Translations under genes and position numbers: made by a program | From: Thermoanaerobacter pseudethanolicus ATCC 33223 | Lineage (GTDB): Bacteria > Bacillota > Thermoanaerobacteria > Thermoanaerobacterales > Thermoanaerobacteraceae | Assembly: GCF_000019085.1 (NCBI RefSeq) | Contig: NC_010321.1 | Location: forward strand, 1,375,001-1,439,000 | Direction: 5' to 3' | DNA: 64,000 nt | The notes under the pieces: model-generated | What the model saw: only the letters and a program-made list of their open reading frames with translations | The model's database searches: none | What the model was told of the DNA's origin: nothing | Part shown: positions 1 through 9,753 of the stretch, piece by piece | Layout of the letters: the number at the start of each line of letters is the position of its first letter | How positions within the stretch are numbered: the stretch's first letter is position 1

Positions 1-706
1 ATCCTTCAAAGTGAAAAACGTCTTTTTTTATCGCTGTAAAAATCCTTTTGTCTATTTCAGGTATTTCTTTCTTTAAGTCTATTAGCAAATTCCTTATATA
101 ATGTCTTTTTGTGTGACCTTCAACAGGACAAGGATTTTTAACAACAGGCAAATTACTCTTTTTAACCTCACTTCTTATGTCTTTTTCCTTAACGTATATC
201 ATAGGTCTTATTACAGTAATTTTTGACCTGTCTAAAAAAGAAACCGGCTCAAAGGTATGAAGCCTGCCATTGTAAAACAAATTCATGATAAAAGTATCTA
301 TCAAGTCATCATAATGATGTGCTAAAGCCACTTTGTTGCATCCTTTTTCTTTTGCAAAATTATTTAATGCTCCTCTTCTTAAATTCGCACACAAAGAGCA
401 TGGATTTTCTTCTTTTCTGTAATCAAATACTATCTTTTTTATATCGGTTTCTTTAATAAAAAAAGGTATCCCTTTTTCTTGGCAAAAATTTTCTACAGGC
501 GTTGGGTCAAAATTATCATAACCTAACGTCAACATCAATCCCATTACCTCAAATTTCTCCGGATAAAAATTTTTAAGAAGATGTAATCCATACAAAAGGG
601 TTACACTGTCTTTTCCTCCTGAAACACCAACAGCTATTATATCTCCCTCTTGTATCATATTAAAATCTTGAACTGCTCTTCTTATTCTTCCAAGTATTTT
701 TTGCAT
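1..706 (-). CDS. ttcA: TtcA-family tRNA 2-thiocytidine synthase, 3' end cut by window
   Basis: The reading frame runs from ATG at 706 off the left edge, giving about 235 visible residues. Near residue 28 it has the PP-loop ATP-binding motif VSGGKDS. Further on it has a CSLCANLRRG segment matching the paired cysteines of TtcA-type thiolases, followed by an AHHYDD-like stretch. TtcA enzymes adenylate C32 of tRNA and replace oxygen with sulfur using an Fe-S cluster. The start is set by GGGGTGAT just upstream. The gene is divergent from the methyltransferase at 817. Related PP-loop thiolases (TtuA-like) cannot be excluded without the missing C-terminus. Confidence 0.8.
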   Translation of the reverse strand, partial: MQKILGRIRRAVQDFNMIQEGDIIAVGVSGGKDSVTLLYGLHLLKNFYPEKFEVMGLMLTLGYDNFDPTPVENFCQEKGIPFFIKETDIKKIVFDYRKEENPCSLCANLRRGALNNFAKEKGCNKVALAHHYDDLIDTFIMNLFYNGRLHTFEPVSFLDRSKITVIRPMIYVKEKDIRSEVKKSNLPVVKNPCPVEGHTKRHYIRNLLIDLKKEIPEIDKRIFTAIKKDVFHFEG

Positions 707-721
707 ATTATCACCCCTTCA

Positions 722-751
722 ATATTAATACTATTCACAGGAATATGTCAA
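722..751 (-). promoter_or_regulatory. Promoter for ttcA-like gene
   Basis: A consensus -35 TTGACA (751-746) is followed after 17-18 bases by TTAATA/TAATAT. It lies 16 bp upstream of the minus-strand start codon and is arranged back-to-back with the plus-strand promoter at 757-785. Confidence 0.6.
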
Positions 752-756
752 TACAA

Positions 757-785
757 TTGAATATTTTAGCTAATTATGATATAAA
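757..785 (+). promoter_or_regulatory. Promoter for RlmI-like methyltransferase
   Basis: TTGAAT, 17-base spacer, TATAAA with an upstream TG. It covers the first codons of the longest possible ORF (ATG at 745), which argues that translation really begins at 817. Confidence 0.5.
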
Positions 786-816
786 GAAATTATTAGAAGT
801 TGTGAGGAGAGAAGTT

Positions 817-1992
817 ATGGCAGATGTTATATTAAGAAACACAAATATTAAAAGGATTTTAAATGGTCACCCTTGGATATACAAAACTGAAATAGATAGA
901 ATTGAAGGAGATTACACTCCAGGTGGAATTGTAAATGTTTTAAATCACAAAAAAGAATTCATAGGAAAAGGCTATATAAATTTAAAATCCATGATAACAG
1001 TAAGACTATTGACTCGGGATATTCATGAAGAAATAGATGAAGAATTTTTTAGAAAAAGAATTAAAAGAGCCTGGGAATACAGAAAAAAGGTTATGGACAA
1101 TTTAAACTCCTGTAGAGTCGTATTTGCAGAAGCAGATTTTTTACCTGCTTTAATCGTGGACAAATTTGGTGACTATCTCGTTCTTCAAACACTTTCATTA
1201 GGTATAGATCGATATAAAGAAACAATAGTAAAGCTTCTTGTTGAAATATTAAATCCCAAAGGAATTTATGAAAGAAATGATGTAAATGTAAGAGAATTAG
1301 AGGGCCTTCCACAGCAAAAAGGTTATTTGTACGGCAAGTTTGACACAATGCAACAATTTGAAGAAAATGGAATAAAATTTTGGGTAGACATTGAAAATGG
1401 CCAAAAGACTGGATATTTTTTAGATCAAAAAGAAAACAGAAGAGCAATTCAAAATTACGTCAAAGATGCAGAAGTTCTTGATTGTTTCAGCCACACTGGT
1501 TCATTTACAGTACATGCCCTACACTATGGAGCAAAAAGAGTCGAGACAGTCGACATCTCTGAGGAAGCCATTGAAATGGCCAAAAAGAATGTAGAACTCA
1601 ATGGTTATCAAGAAAGATGTAATTTCGTATGTGACAATGCCTTTGATTTGCTGAGGAAATACGACAAAGAAAATAGAAAATTTGACACTGTAATATTAGA
1701 CCCTCCTGCCTTTACAAAAAGCAAAGAAACTGTAAAAGACGCATTAAGGGGATACAAGGAAATAAATTTAAGAGCATTAAAAATTCTAAGAGAAGGAGGC
1801 TTTCTCATCACCTGTTCTTGTTCACAGCACATAAAACCTGATATGTTTTTAGATGTCATTAAAGAAGCAGCCAATGATGCTAAAAGAAATGTAAGACTTG
1901 TAGAACAACGTACTCAATCAAAAGACCATCCAATATTATTAGCCTCTGAAGAAACTCAATACTTAAAGTGCCTAATTCTACAAGTCTTATAA
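817..1992 (+). CDS. Class I SAM-dependent rRNA methyltransferase, RlmI/YwbD-like
   Basis: This 391-residue protein has an N-terminal PUA-like RNA-binding region (ILRNTNIKRILNGHPWIYKTEI). A Rossmann methyltransferase domain follows, with the SAM-binding segment VLDCFSHTGSFTVHA and the catalytic-type motif LDPPAFTKSK; the ending ITCSCSQH is typical of RlmI/RlmK-type 23S rRNA cytosine-C5 methyltransferases. The ATG at 817 is preferred over 745 because it has a GAGGAGAG ribosome site and begins the family-like MADVIL sequence. The exact target cytosine cannot be told from sequence alone. Confidence 0.85.
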   Translation: MADVILRNTNIKRILNGHPWIYKTEIDRIEGDYTPGGIVNVLNHKKEFIGKGYINLKSMITVRLLTRDIHEEIDEEFFRKRIKRAWEYRKKVMDNLNSCRVVFAEADFLPALIVDKFGDYLVLQTLSLGIDRYKETIVKLLVEILNPKGIYERNDVNVRELEGLPQQKGYLYGKFDTMQQFEENGIKFWVDIENGQKTGYFLDQKENRRAIQNYVKDAEVLDCFSHTGSFTVHALHYGAKRVETVDISEEAIEMAKKNVELNGYQERCNFVCDNAFDLLRKYDKENRKFDTVILDPPAFTKSKETVKDALRGYKEINLRALKILREGGFLITCSCSQHIKPDMFLDVIKEAANDAKRNVRLVEQRTQSKDHPILLASEETQYLKCLILQVL

Positions 1993-2058
1993 AAAAGAAC
2001 ACTTTCCCTATTTTTATCATATTGTGTAATAGTGAAAGTGTATAAATGAGGTGAAAAA

Positions 2059-2292
2059 ATGGAGAGGCAACAATTAGGCTCCAGGCTTCTATACGAGGGT
2101 ACCGTCGGATACGATGTCCTTCAGCTTCAAATGATTCTTCAAAGTTTAGGTTATGACCCTGGTCCAATAGACGGCATTTTTGGGCCAAGAACCAAAAACG
2201 CCGTCATGAGATTTCAAAGAGACAATGGTCTTAAAGTGGATGGAATTGTAGGACCAGAAACAATGAGAGTTATAAATATGCTCATACCTTAA
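2059..2292 (+). CDS. Small stand-alone peptidoglycan-binding domain protein
   Basis: A 77-residue protein made almost entirely of one PG_binding_1 repeat: [18 protein letters not shown], then [19 protein letters not shown], then [13 protein letters not shown]. Such repeats bind cell-wall peptidoglycan and usually sit beside a hydrolase domain. Here there is neither a catalytic domain nor a signal peptide. GAGGTG precedes the start. The last 4 bases overlap the convergent pyrE stop. It could be a spore or wall accessory protein or a detached domain; no function beyond wall binding is visible. Confidence 0.75.
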
Positions 2293-2861
2293 AATTTCCT
2301 GCTTCCCGGCTTTACAAGAGGAATGCCTTCTTTGCAAAGAGGACATTCCTCTTTTTCATATGTCTCAACATACAAACTTACTACAGACTTAAAAGGAACT
2401 TCAAAATTTACCTTTCCGTCGCTTCTATCAACTATACTTCCAACTCCTATAACATTGCCTTTTAAAGAATTGACTAAATTTATAACCTCTTTTACAGAAC
2501 CTCCTGTAGTAACAACATCTTCTACCACTAATACATTTTCTCCTTCTTTGATTTCAAACCCTCTTCTTAGCTTCATCACCCCTTCTTCTCTTTCTGCAAA
2601 AAGAGCTTTTGCTCCAACTTGACGAGCAACTTCATAGGCCAATATAATTCCTCCAATTGCAGGCCCTATTACAACATCTATTTCGTGGCCTTTAAATTTT
2701 AATGCCAATTCTTTACTAAAAATTTCGCTGTATTTAGGATATTGAAATATTTTCGCACACTGCAAATAGGTATCGCTGTGTTTTCCTGATGTCAATAAAA
2801 AATGTCCTTTGTTAATTACTCCTAACTTGCTAAAAATCTCTAAGACTTCTTCTTTTTCCAT
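2289..2861 (-). CDS. pyrE: Orotate phosphoribosyltransferase
   Basis: PyrE joins orotate to PRPP to make orotidine 5'-phosphate. The PRPP-binding motif [14 protein letters not shown] lies at about residues 110-123, and the 190-residue length fits the clostridial type. The start MEKEEVL is chosen because AGGGGATGAG lies just upstream, inside the end of pyrD; the longer ORF adds seven residues that would overlap this site. It is the last gene of the pyr operon and is convergent with the peptidoglycan-binding gene. A short C-terminal CPLC motif (two cysteines) is visible, which may bind metal. Confidence 0.95.
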
Positions 2862-2874
2862 TTTCTCATCCCCT

Positions 2875-3783
2875 TTAATCAACCTTTAAAGAACCTATAA
2901 TCTCATTTATGTCTTCTATATTGTTTAAAACCATATATTGTTTTATGCCCTCAATAACCTCAATTGTGCAATTGGGATTTACAAAATTACAAGTGCCAAT
3001 TGCCACTGCCTTCGCCCCCGCAATCATAAACTCTAATGCATCTTTAAATGAACTTATACCGCCCATACCTATAACAGGAATTTTCACGGCTCTCGCTGCC
3101 TCATACACCATCCTAAGGGCAATAGGCTTTATAGCAGGTCCAGACAAACCCGCAATCACGTTCTTAAAAACAGGGGTTCTTGTATCAATATTTATAGCCA
3201 TTCCTGCAATTGTATTAATTAAAGATACAGCATCTGCTCCTCCATCTTCTGCTGCTTTAGCACAAACTCCAATATCTCCTACATTTGGAGTTAATTTTAC
3301 AATGACAGTTTTTTGTGTAACTTTTTTTACTTCTTTTGTTATATTAAATATATCCTCAGGATTTATTCCAAAAGCCATACCACCTTTTTTTACATTTGGA
3401 CAGGAGACATTTATTTCAATTCCATCAACACCATCTATATCAAGCTTCTTTGCCATGTAAGCAAATTCCTCAATGGTTTCTCCTGCAATATTCACTATTA
3501 CAGCAACATCATAATCTCTTAAAAAAGGCAGCTCTTTCTCAATGAAAGCATTTATACCCGGATTTTGAAGCCCTACACTGTTTAGCATTCCACAAGGAGT
3601 TTCATAAACTCGTGGAGGTGGATTACCTTCTTTAGGGTTTACAGTTAATCCTTTTACAACTATTGCCCCTAATTGATTTAAATCAATATATTCTCCGTAC
3701 TCTCTTCCAAATCCAAAAGTACCTGAAGCTGTCATCACCGGATTTTTTAACTTAAGTCCCCCAACTTCAACTTGTAAATTCAA
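2875..3783 (-). CDS. pyrD: Dihydroorotate dehydrogenase B, catalytic subunit
   Basis: Class 1B enzyme that oxidises dihydroorotate to orotate with FMN and passes electrons to PyrK and then NAD. It has the active-site segment [13 protein letters not shown] with its cysteine, and [14 protein letters not shown] and AIGT phosphate-binding segments near the C-terminus. A TTG start at 3783 overlaps the pyrK stop and has GGAGGTGG upstream, giving 302 residues; an upstream in-frame ATG would add 14 non-family residues. Coupling with pyrK suits an obligate two-subunit enzyme. Confidence 0.95.
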
Positions 3784-4508
3784 AATTCCACCTCCTCTGC
3801 CCAAAAGACGGGACCATCTTTGCACACTCTTTTGTACTCAAAACCACCATCTTTTTTCACTTTACAAGCGCATACAAGACAAGCTCCTATGCCACAAGCC
3901 ATCCTTTCTTCTACAGATATTTGACAAGGAATGTTATTTTTCAAAGAAATCTCTTTAAGAGCTTTTAGCATAGGCTTTGGTCCACAGCCATATATTATGT
4001 CAATCTTATCAATTATATCCTCAATTCCTTGTGTCACCATTCCTTTTTTCCCAAAACTTCCGTCCTCTGTCGTGACAATAACTTCTCCTAAATTTTTAAA
4101 CTCCTCCACAAGAAAAATTTCTCTTTTAAATCCCAACGCAATATACAAATTTTTTGCTTTGATTTTTTTAGCAAGGTATAGAAGGGGAGGAATGCCTATT
4201 CCCCCTCCTACTATTAACACATTTTTGTCCTCATATAGTTCAAAACCATGTCCGTGAGGACCTGTTACTTCAATTGTGTCTCCTTTTTTCATTTCGGATA
4301 AATTTTTAGTACCTTCCCCTTTAACCTGATATACAATTGTCATTGATTTGTCATCAACAGAGCATACGCTAATAGGCCTCTTTAAAAAAGTCTTGCCTTT
4401 GCAGTCTACCATCACAAATTGTCCTGGGTGTGCTTTCTCATACCACTCAAATACCATTTTATAAATACCTGTGGCTATCTTTTCATTAGACAATATCCTG
4501 GTTTCCAT
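3780..4508 (-). CDS. pyrK: Dihydroorotate dehydrogenase B, electron-transfer subunit
   Basis: A ferredoxin-reductase-like FAD domain (about residues 1-100, with RPISVC) precedes an NAD-binding domain ([15 protein letters not shown]). The C-terminal 2Fe-2S loop [12 protein letters not shown] supplies the first cysteines and a later CKDGP the last. It forms the heterotetramer with PyrD and donates electrons to NAD. AGGTG precedes the ATG, and the gene follows pyrF after 8 bp. Confidence 0.95.
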   Translation of the reverse strand: METRILSNEKIATGIYKMVFEWYEKAHPGQFVMVDCKGKTFLKRPISVCSVDDKSMTIVYQVKGEGTKNLSEMKKGDTIEVTGPHGHGFELYEDKNVLIVGGGIGIPPLLYLAKKIKAKNLYIALGFKREIFLVEEFKNLGEVIVTTEDGSFGKKGMVTQGIEDIIDKIDIIYGCGPKPMLKALKEISLKNNIPCQISVEERMACGIGACLVCACKVKKDGGFEYKRVCKDGPVFWAEEVEF

Positions 4509-4516
4509 TTTTCACC

Positions 4517-5440
4517 TCAACAAGCGATGTATTTTCTTTTAACAAGCCCATTGTTAATCATACCTGTCATAAGAATTACTTCTGCTCTCGCCGCTTGTGC
4601 ATACTCATATTCAGAATATACATCTTTCCAGTAAGGAGTTTGATATGCATAGATAACGCTCCGTGAAGAATTTATTATTGCGCCAAATCCATTCTCATCA
4701 AAACAATCCATTATATCTTCAACAGTCCCCCCTTGTGCCCCATAGCCTGGCACTAGAAAGAAGCAATTTGGCATTTCCTTTCTTAGCACTTTTGCCTCTT
4801 CTGGATAAGTTGCCCCTACTACTGCACCTATAGAACTATAGCCATATTTCCCAATTGCTGAATTTGAAATTCTATTTATCATTCTTGCAACACTTTGATA
4901 TACATACTCACCCTTGGTAGTTTTTATATCCTGTATATCTTTAGAACCTTTGTTAGAAGTCTTGACAAGTGCAAATATACCCTTATCGTATTTAATCGCA
5001 TCTTCTACATAAGGCATTATAGTGTCTTCACCCATATAGGGATTTACAGTAATAGCATCAAACAACTGGTTTTGCAAATAAGCTTTTGAATACATTTTTG
5101 CAACCTCTTGTATATCTCCTCTTTTAACATCCGCTATTACCATAAGCCCTAAACTTTTGGCGTATTCAGCAGTTTTAAAGAAAGCTTTAAATCCTTCTAT
5201 CCCATAAGCTTCATAAAAAGCCACTTGGATTTTGACCGCAGGTACAATATCGTAGACTGCATCTATTATACCTTTATTAAAGAGATACAAAGCTTCACAC
5301 ACACCTTCAATGTTTTCTCCTCTTTTTTTAAATGCGATATCTTTTATAAACTGGGGCGTCATTTCAATTCTAGGGTCAAGCCCCACCACAACAGGACTTT
5401 TTTTAGATTTTATATTTTCAATTAACCTATCAATAAACAT
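4517..5440 (-). CDS. pyrF: Orotidine 5'-phosphate decarboxylase (family 2)
   Basis: Decarboxylates OMP to UMP. Visible family features are VVGLDPRIE near the N-terminus, the catalytic Lys-Asp segment ADVKRGDI, and VPGYGAQGG, which grips the phosphate. At about 307 residues it is the longer type 2 form common in Clostridia, not the 230-residue form. The second Met (MFIDRL, 5440) is preferred because AAAGGATGAGG lies at a suitable distance; the first Met at 5449 would have almost no spacing. Confidence 0.95.
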
Positions 5441-5497
5441 ATTCCTCATCCTTTACTGAAAGTTTATTCATTTTATTGTATAAATATTTATTAATAA

Positions 5498-6793
5498 TTA
5501 TACCTCAACTTTTTCTGTTTTTCTATCCTTTTTGTATTTTATTTCTCCTTCCACTATCGTACAATCCACAACTCCTTTTAGCCTCATACCATGGAAAGGC
5601 GTGTTTTTCCCTTTTGATTTAAATTTATCTTTGTCAACTACATACTCTTCATAAGGGTCTACAATTACAATATCCGCTATCGACCCTACCTTTATCCCAC
5701 TGGATATACCTAATATTTTCGCAGGATTTATACTCATGTAATTGACTAACTCTTTTATGGTTATTTTACCTGTCTGTACAAGGAAAGTATTTATCACAGA
5801 GAAGGCTGTCTCTAAGCCCGATATTCCAAAAGCAGCCATGTCGTAAGGTACTTTTTTGTCATCCTTAGTGTGAGGGGCATGGTCTGTCGCGATTGCATCT
5901 ATTGTGCCATCTTTCAATCCTTCTATTAATGCTTCTATATCCTCTCTTGTCCTTAAGGGTGGATAAGCTTTTGTGTTTGTATCGTAATTGTAAACTGCTT
6001 CATCTGTCAAGGTAAGATTGTGAGGAGTCACTTCAGCAGTTATTTTCACTCCCTTTTCTTTCGCTTCTCTTATAAGTTCGACACTTCCCTTTGTTGAGAT
6101 ATGTGCGATGTGAAGCCTTACACCAGTTGACTTTGCAAGTATAATATTTCTTGCAAGCATGACTTCTTCTGCTTCTCTTGGTATGCCTTTTAATCCTATC
6201 ATTGTTGAAATTACTCCGCTATTCATTACACCTTCTCCACTTAAGGCTTTGTCTTCACAGTGAGTTATCATAAGAAGGTCATACATTTTTCCGTATGTCA
6301 TTATCCTCTTCATAAGCCCTGCGCTCATTATTGGAAAACCATCATCAGATAAGGCAACAACCCCTGCTTTTTTAAGTTTTGCCATTTCGGTTATCTCTTC
6401 GCCTTTCATTCCCTTTGTCATGGCTCCTATAGGCAGTACTTTTACAACTCCTTCTCTTTGTGCAATGCTTTTTACATATTCTACTACTATTTCATTGTCT
6501 ATAGGAGGATTTGTATTTGGCATGCAGGCAACAGTTGTATACCCTCCTGTTGCTGCCGCCTCTGTCCCTGTTTTAATAGTCTCTTTCTCTTCAAATCCCG
6601 GCTGCCTTAAATGGGTGTGCATATCAACAAAGCCCGGAAGTACATATTTTCCTGTCGCATCAATCACTATCCCGTCTGAGACTTGTATATTTTTATCAAT
6701 CGCTTTTATGATACCATAGTCTATCAATATATCCGCTGTGGCTTCACTTCCAAATCCATCTATTACCGTACCGTTTTTTATAATCATCCTCAT
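5498..6793 (-). CDS. pyrC: Dihydroorotase
   Basis: Amidohydrolase that closes carbamoyl aspartate to dihydroorotate. The metal-binding HTHLRQPG motif is at about residue 60, a THCEDKAL histidine and HIAHIST follow, and ATDHAPH near residue 305 carries the catalytic aspartate. The length is about 431 residues, class I type. The chosen ATG lies one base after the pyrB stop, with AAAGGAG inside the end of pyrB, so pyrB and pyrC are probably translationally coupled. Confidence 0.95.
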
Positions 6794-6794
6794 T

Positions 6795-7709
6795 TTAATT
6801 TCTCCTTTCACAAAGTATTTTTAAAAGTGCCATCCTGACAGCGACACCGTTTGTCACCTGTTCTTCTATAACAGAATACTTGTCATTTGCTGCTTCTGAC
6901 GTAAGTTCAACATTTCTGTTTATAGGCCCTGGATGCATCAATATCGCATCAGGTTTTGCAAGTTTCATTCTTTCCTTATTTATCCCAAAATACTCTCTAT
7001 ATTCATCAATTGAGGGAAAAAGACCGCTTTTTTGTCTTTCCAGCTGTATTCTAAGCCCCATCACCACATCTGCTCCTTCTATTGCTTCCTCTACATTGTA
7101 GTAAGCCTTGACTCCTAATTTTTCTATTGCAGGTGGCATCAAGGTGGAAGGGCCTGCAACTCTCACTTCCGCCCCCATCTTTTTAAGTCCCCATATATTT
7201 GACCGTGCAACTCTGCTGTGCATAATATCTCCTATTATTGCCACTTTTAATCCTTCAAAGCTTTCTTTCTTTTCTCTGATTGTCATCATGTCCAACAAGG
7301 CTTGGGTGGGATGTTCATTTATACCATCTCCTGCGTTTATGATAGAGGCATTTGTGTATTTTGCCATAAGATGCGGCGCTCCACTCATGTTGTGTCTTGT
7401 TATTATCACATCCGCCTTCATCATCTCAACAGTCCTTATGGTATCTATTAAAGACTCCCCTTTAGCCACACTGCTGGTTGCCACTTCTATATTGCCGTAA
7501 TGGGCTCCTAAATACTTTGCTGCCATCTCAAAAGATAGTCTTGTCCTCGTGCTAGGTTCGAAAAAAATCGTCACAACTGTCTTTCCCTTTAGTATCTGTG
7601 AATATTTTTCTCCATTTAGAATTTTTTTCATCTCCTTTGCAGTGTCTAAAACTTCTAGTATTTCTTCTTTCGATAAATCCTTAATGCCTAACAGGTCTTT
7701 TCTCTTCAC
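6795..7709 (-). CDS. pyrB: Aspartate carbamoyltransferase catalytic chain
   Basis: First committed step of UMP synthesis. It carries the carbamoyl-phosphate loop [13 protein letters not shown] near residue 50, HPTQALLD near 132 and the C-terminal [10 protein letters not shown]. The 304-residue length is normal. Translation starts at GTG behind AGGAGGAAGG, a site that lies inside the last codons of the 38-codon leader ORF; only one base separates the leader stop from the GTG. No PyrI regulatory chain is visible, as in Bacillus. Confidence 0.95.
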
Positions 7710-7710
7710 A

Positions 7711-7827
7711 TTACCTTCCTCCTTTTAAAAAAAGAGTAGTAACCACATCACAATAGTGTGAAATGGTACTACTCTTTTTGTATAAAATATTCTCTTTTGT
7801 TAAAATTAGGGTTCTGAATTTTGGCAT
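7711..7827 (-). CDS. Putative pyr leader peptide (38 codons) spanning a terminator
   Basis: An ATG at 7827 sits 6 bases after GGGAGGAT, which is also the 3' arm of the PyrR-controlled terminator. It opens a 38-codon frame ending TAA at 7711, one base before the pyrB GTG. The frame reads straight through the terminator hairpin at 7727-7779 and ends over the pyrB ribosome site. No homology is recognised. The arrangement resembles the E. coli pyrBI leader, where a closely following ribosome prevents hairpin formation. Chance ORF occurrence remains possible. Confidence 0.5.
   Translation of the reverse strand: MPKFRTLILTKENILYKKSSTISHYCDVVTTLFLKGGR
7727..7779 (-). terminator. Intrinsic terminator inside pyr leader ORF
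   Basis: A 13-bp perfect stem AAAAAGAGTAGTA / TACTACTCTTTTT (with further pairing inside) is followed on the minus strand by a T7 run, directly before the pyrB ribosome site. It lies downstream of, and separate from, the PyrR attenuator. Confidence 0.8.
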
Positions 7828-7913
7828 AAAAAATCCTCCCTTTTTAGAGTTTAATACTCCGGGAGAATATCTATCATTCTCCCTTTTTAGCCTCGCTGGG
7901 CTAAATTAAAGGT
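7828..7913 (-). promoter_or_regulatory. PyrR attenuator between pyrR and pyrB
   Basis: In minus-strand order: a PyrR binding loop (stem TTTAGCC/GGCTAAA around CAGCGA, 7913-7884); GGGAGAAT with ATTCTCCC (7883-7861) as antiterminator; and the same ATTCTCCC with GGGAGGAT (7840-7833) plus T6 as terminator. The last two are mutually exclusive, as in the known Bacillus pyr mechanism: UMP-bound PyrR stabilises the loop and causes termination. Confidence 0.85.
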
Positions 7914-7914
7914 G

Positions 7915-8546
<632 letters not shown>

Positions 8547-8561
8547 ACTTTGCTTTTTTAT

Positions 8562-8590
8562 ATATTATCACATTCTTTTTAAATTGTCCA
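8562..8590 (-). promoter_or_regulatory. Promoter of the pyr operon
   Basis: TGGACA (8590-8585), 17-base spacer, TAATAT (8567-8562). Transcription would start just ahead of the PyrR loop, as an attenuated leader requires. Confidence 0.65.
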
Positions 8591-8667
8591 TAGGAATATT
8601 TAAAAAAAATAAAAATTGTGCTAAGATGTTAGTATTGACACCAATATTAAAAGAAGGATGTGACAAA

Positions 8668-9663
8668 ATGGAAGTAGGAAAAGTACCTGTAGAAATACTA
8701 AAAAGAAGTGTTTTCCCATATCTCGGAGTTAAAAGAAAAGAAGTTTTAGTCCACTCCCAATTAGGAGAAGACAGTAGCATAATCGATTTCGGCGAATACG
8801 TGGCGGTCCTTTCAACAGACCCCATAACAGCAGCAGAGAAATTAAGCGGCTTTTTATCTGTCATAATATCCTGTAATGATTTAGCTTCTTGTGGCGCAAA
8901 GCCAATTGGAATATTATCAACTATACTACTGCCCGAAGGCAGTGATGAATCTGTACTCCATAATTTAATGGAAGAAATAGATAAAGCAGCAAAAAAGCTC
9001 AACATAGAAGTTTTAGGAGGCCACACAGAAATAACCACTACAGTAAACAAGCCTATTATAAGCACAACAGCAATTGGCATGGCTAAAAAAGGTGAGTACA
9101 TAACCACAAAAGGCGCAAAAATAGGCGATGATGTCATAGTTACAAAAGCTTTAGGCCTTGAAGGCACAGCAATTTTAGCAACTGACTATGAAGATTTGCT
9201 GCTAAAGCGCTACGATAAAGATTTTATCTTAAAAGCACAAAGTTTTATAAACGAAATAAGTGTCATAGAAGAAGGACTTATTGCAGCACAAAATGGTGCA
9301 AATGCAATGCACGATATAACAGAAGGAGGAATATTAGGAGCAGCCTATGAAATCGCAGAAGCATCAGGCCTTGGCATTGAAATATATGAGGAAAAATTGC
9401 CAGTACGCCCTGAAACAAAAGAAATTTGCCGTTTTTTTGGCATAAACCCTTTAAAGCTCATATCCAGCGGTTCAATGATAATTACTGCCAGTGATGGAGA
9501 TAAAATAGTCAAATCTCTATCTGAAAAAGGAATACAAGCTACAATAATAGGTAAAATTATAAAAGAAGGAAAATATTTAATAACATCAAAAGGAAAAGAA
9601 GAAATAACTCCGCCAGAGCGAGATGAGATATATTTAGTAAATAAAGAGAGGATTCTTTTATAA
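8668..9663 (+). CDS. AIR synthase-related protein (HypE/PurM-like fold)
   Basis: This 331-residue protein resembles the PurM/HypE/ThiL superfamily of ATP-dependent enzymes. LGEDSSIIDFG and LSTDPIT at the N-terminus match the nucleotide- and metal-binding aspartates, ISCNDLASCGAKPIG is the superfamily segment, and HDITEGGILGAAYEIAEASG is the C-terminal signature. It lacks the cysteine tail of true HypE, and no hyp genes are nearby, so the substrate is unknown. The ATG at 8668 has AAGAAGGATG upstream; the longer frame to 8386 overlaps pyrR and is rejected. Divergent from pyrR. Confidence 0.7.
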   Translation: MEVGKVPVEILKRSVFPYLGVKRKEVLVHSQLGEDSSIIDFGEYVAVLSTDPITAAEKLSGFLSVIISCNDLASCGAKPIGILSTILLPEGSDESVLHNLMEEIDKAAKKLNIEVLGGHTEITTTVNKPIISTTAIGMAKKGEYITTKGAKIGDDVIVTKALGLEGTAILATDYEDLLLKRYDKDFILKAQSFINEISVIEEGLIAAQNGANAMHDITEGGILGAAYEIAEASGLGIEIYEEKLPVRPETKEICRFFGINPLKLISSGSMIITASDGDKIVKSLSEKGIQATIIGKIIKEGKYLITSKGKEEITPPERDEIYLVNKERILL

Positions 9664-9753
9664 TTCTATCTCAGGGTGTAAACAAACTTTTTATGATATG
9701 TTGGCATTTTGCATAAGTGAAGCGACTTGACAGAGCAGGAACTAAACTTATCT

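Noticed and set aside
1999-2041. ACACTTTC / GAAAGTGT inverted repeat after the RlmI-like gene
   Set aside because: The loop is about 27 bases and no T run follows; too weak to call a terminator.
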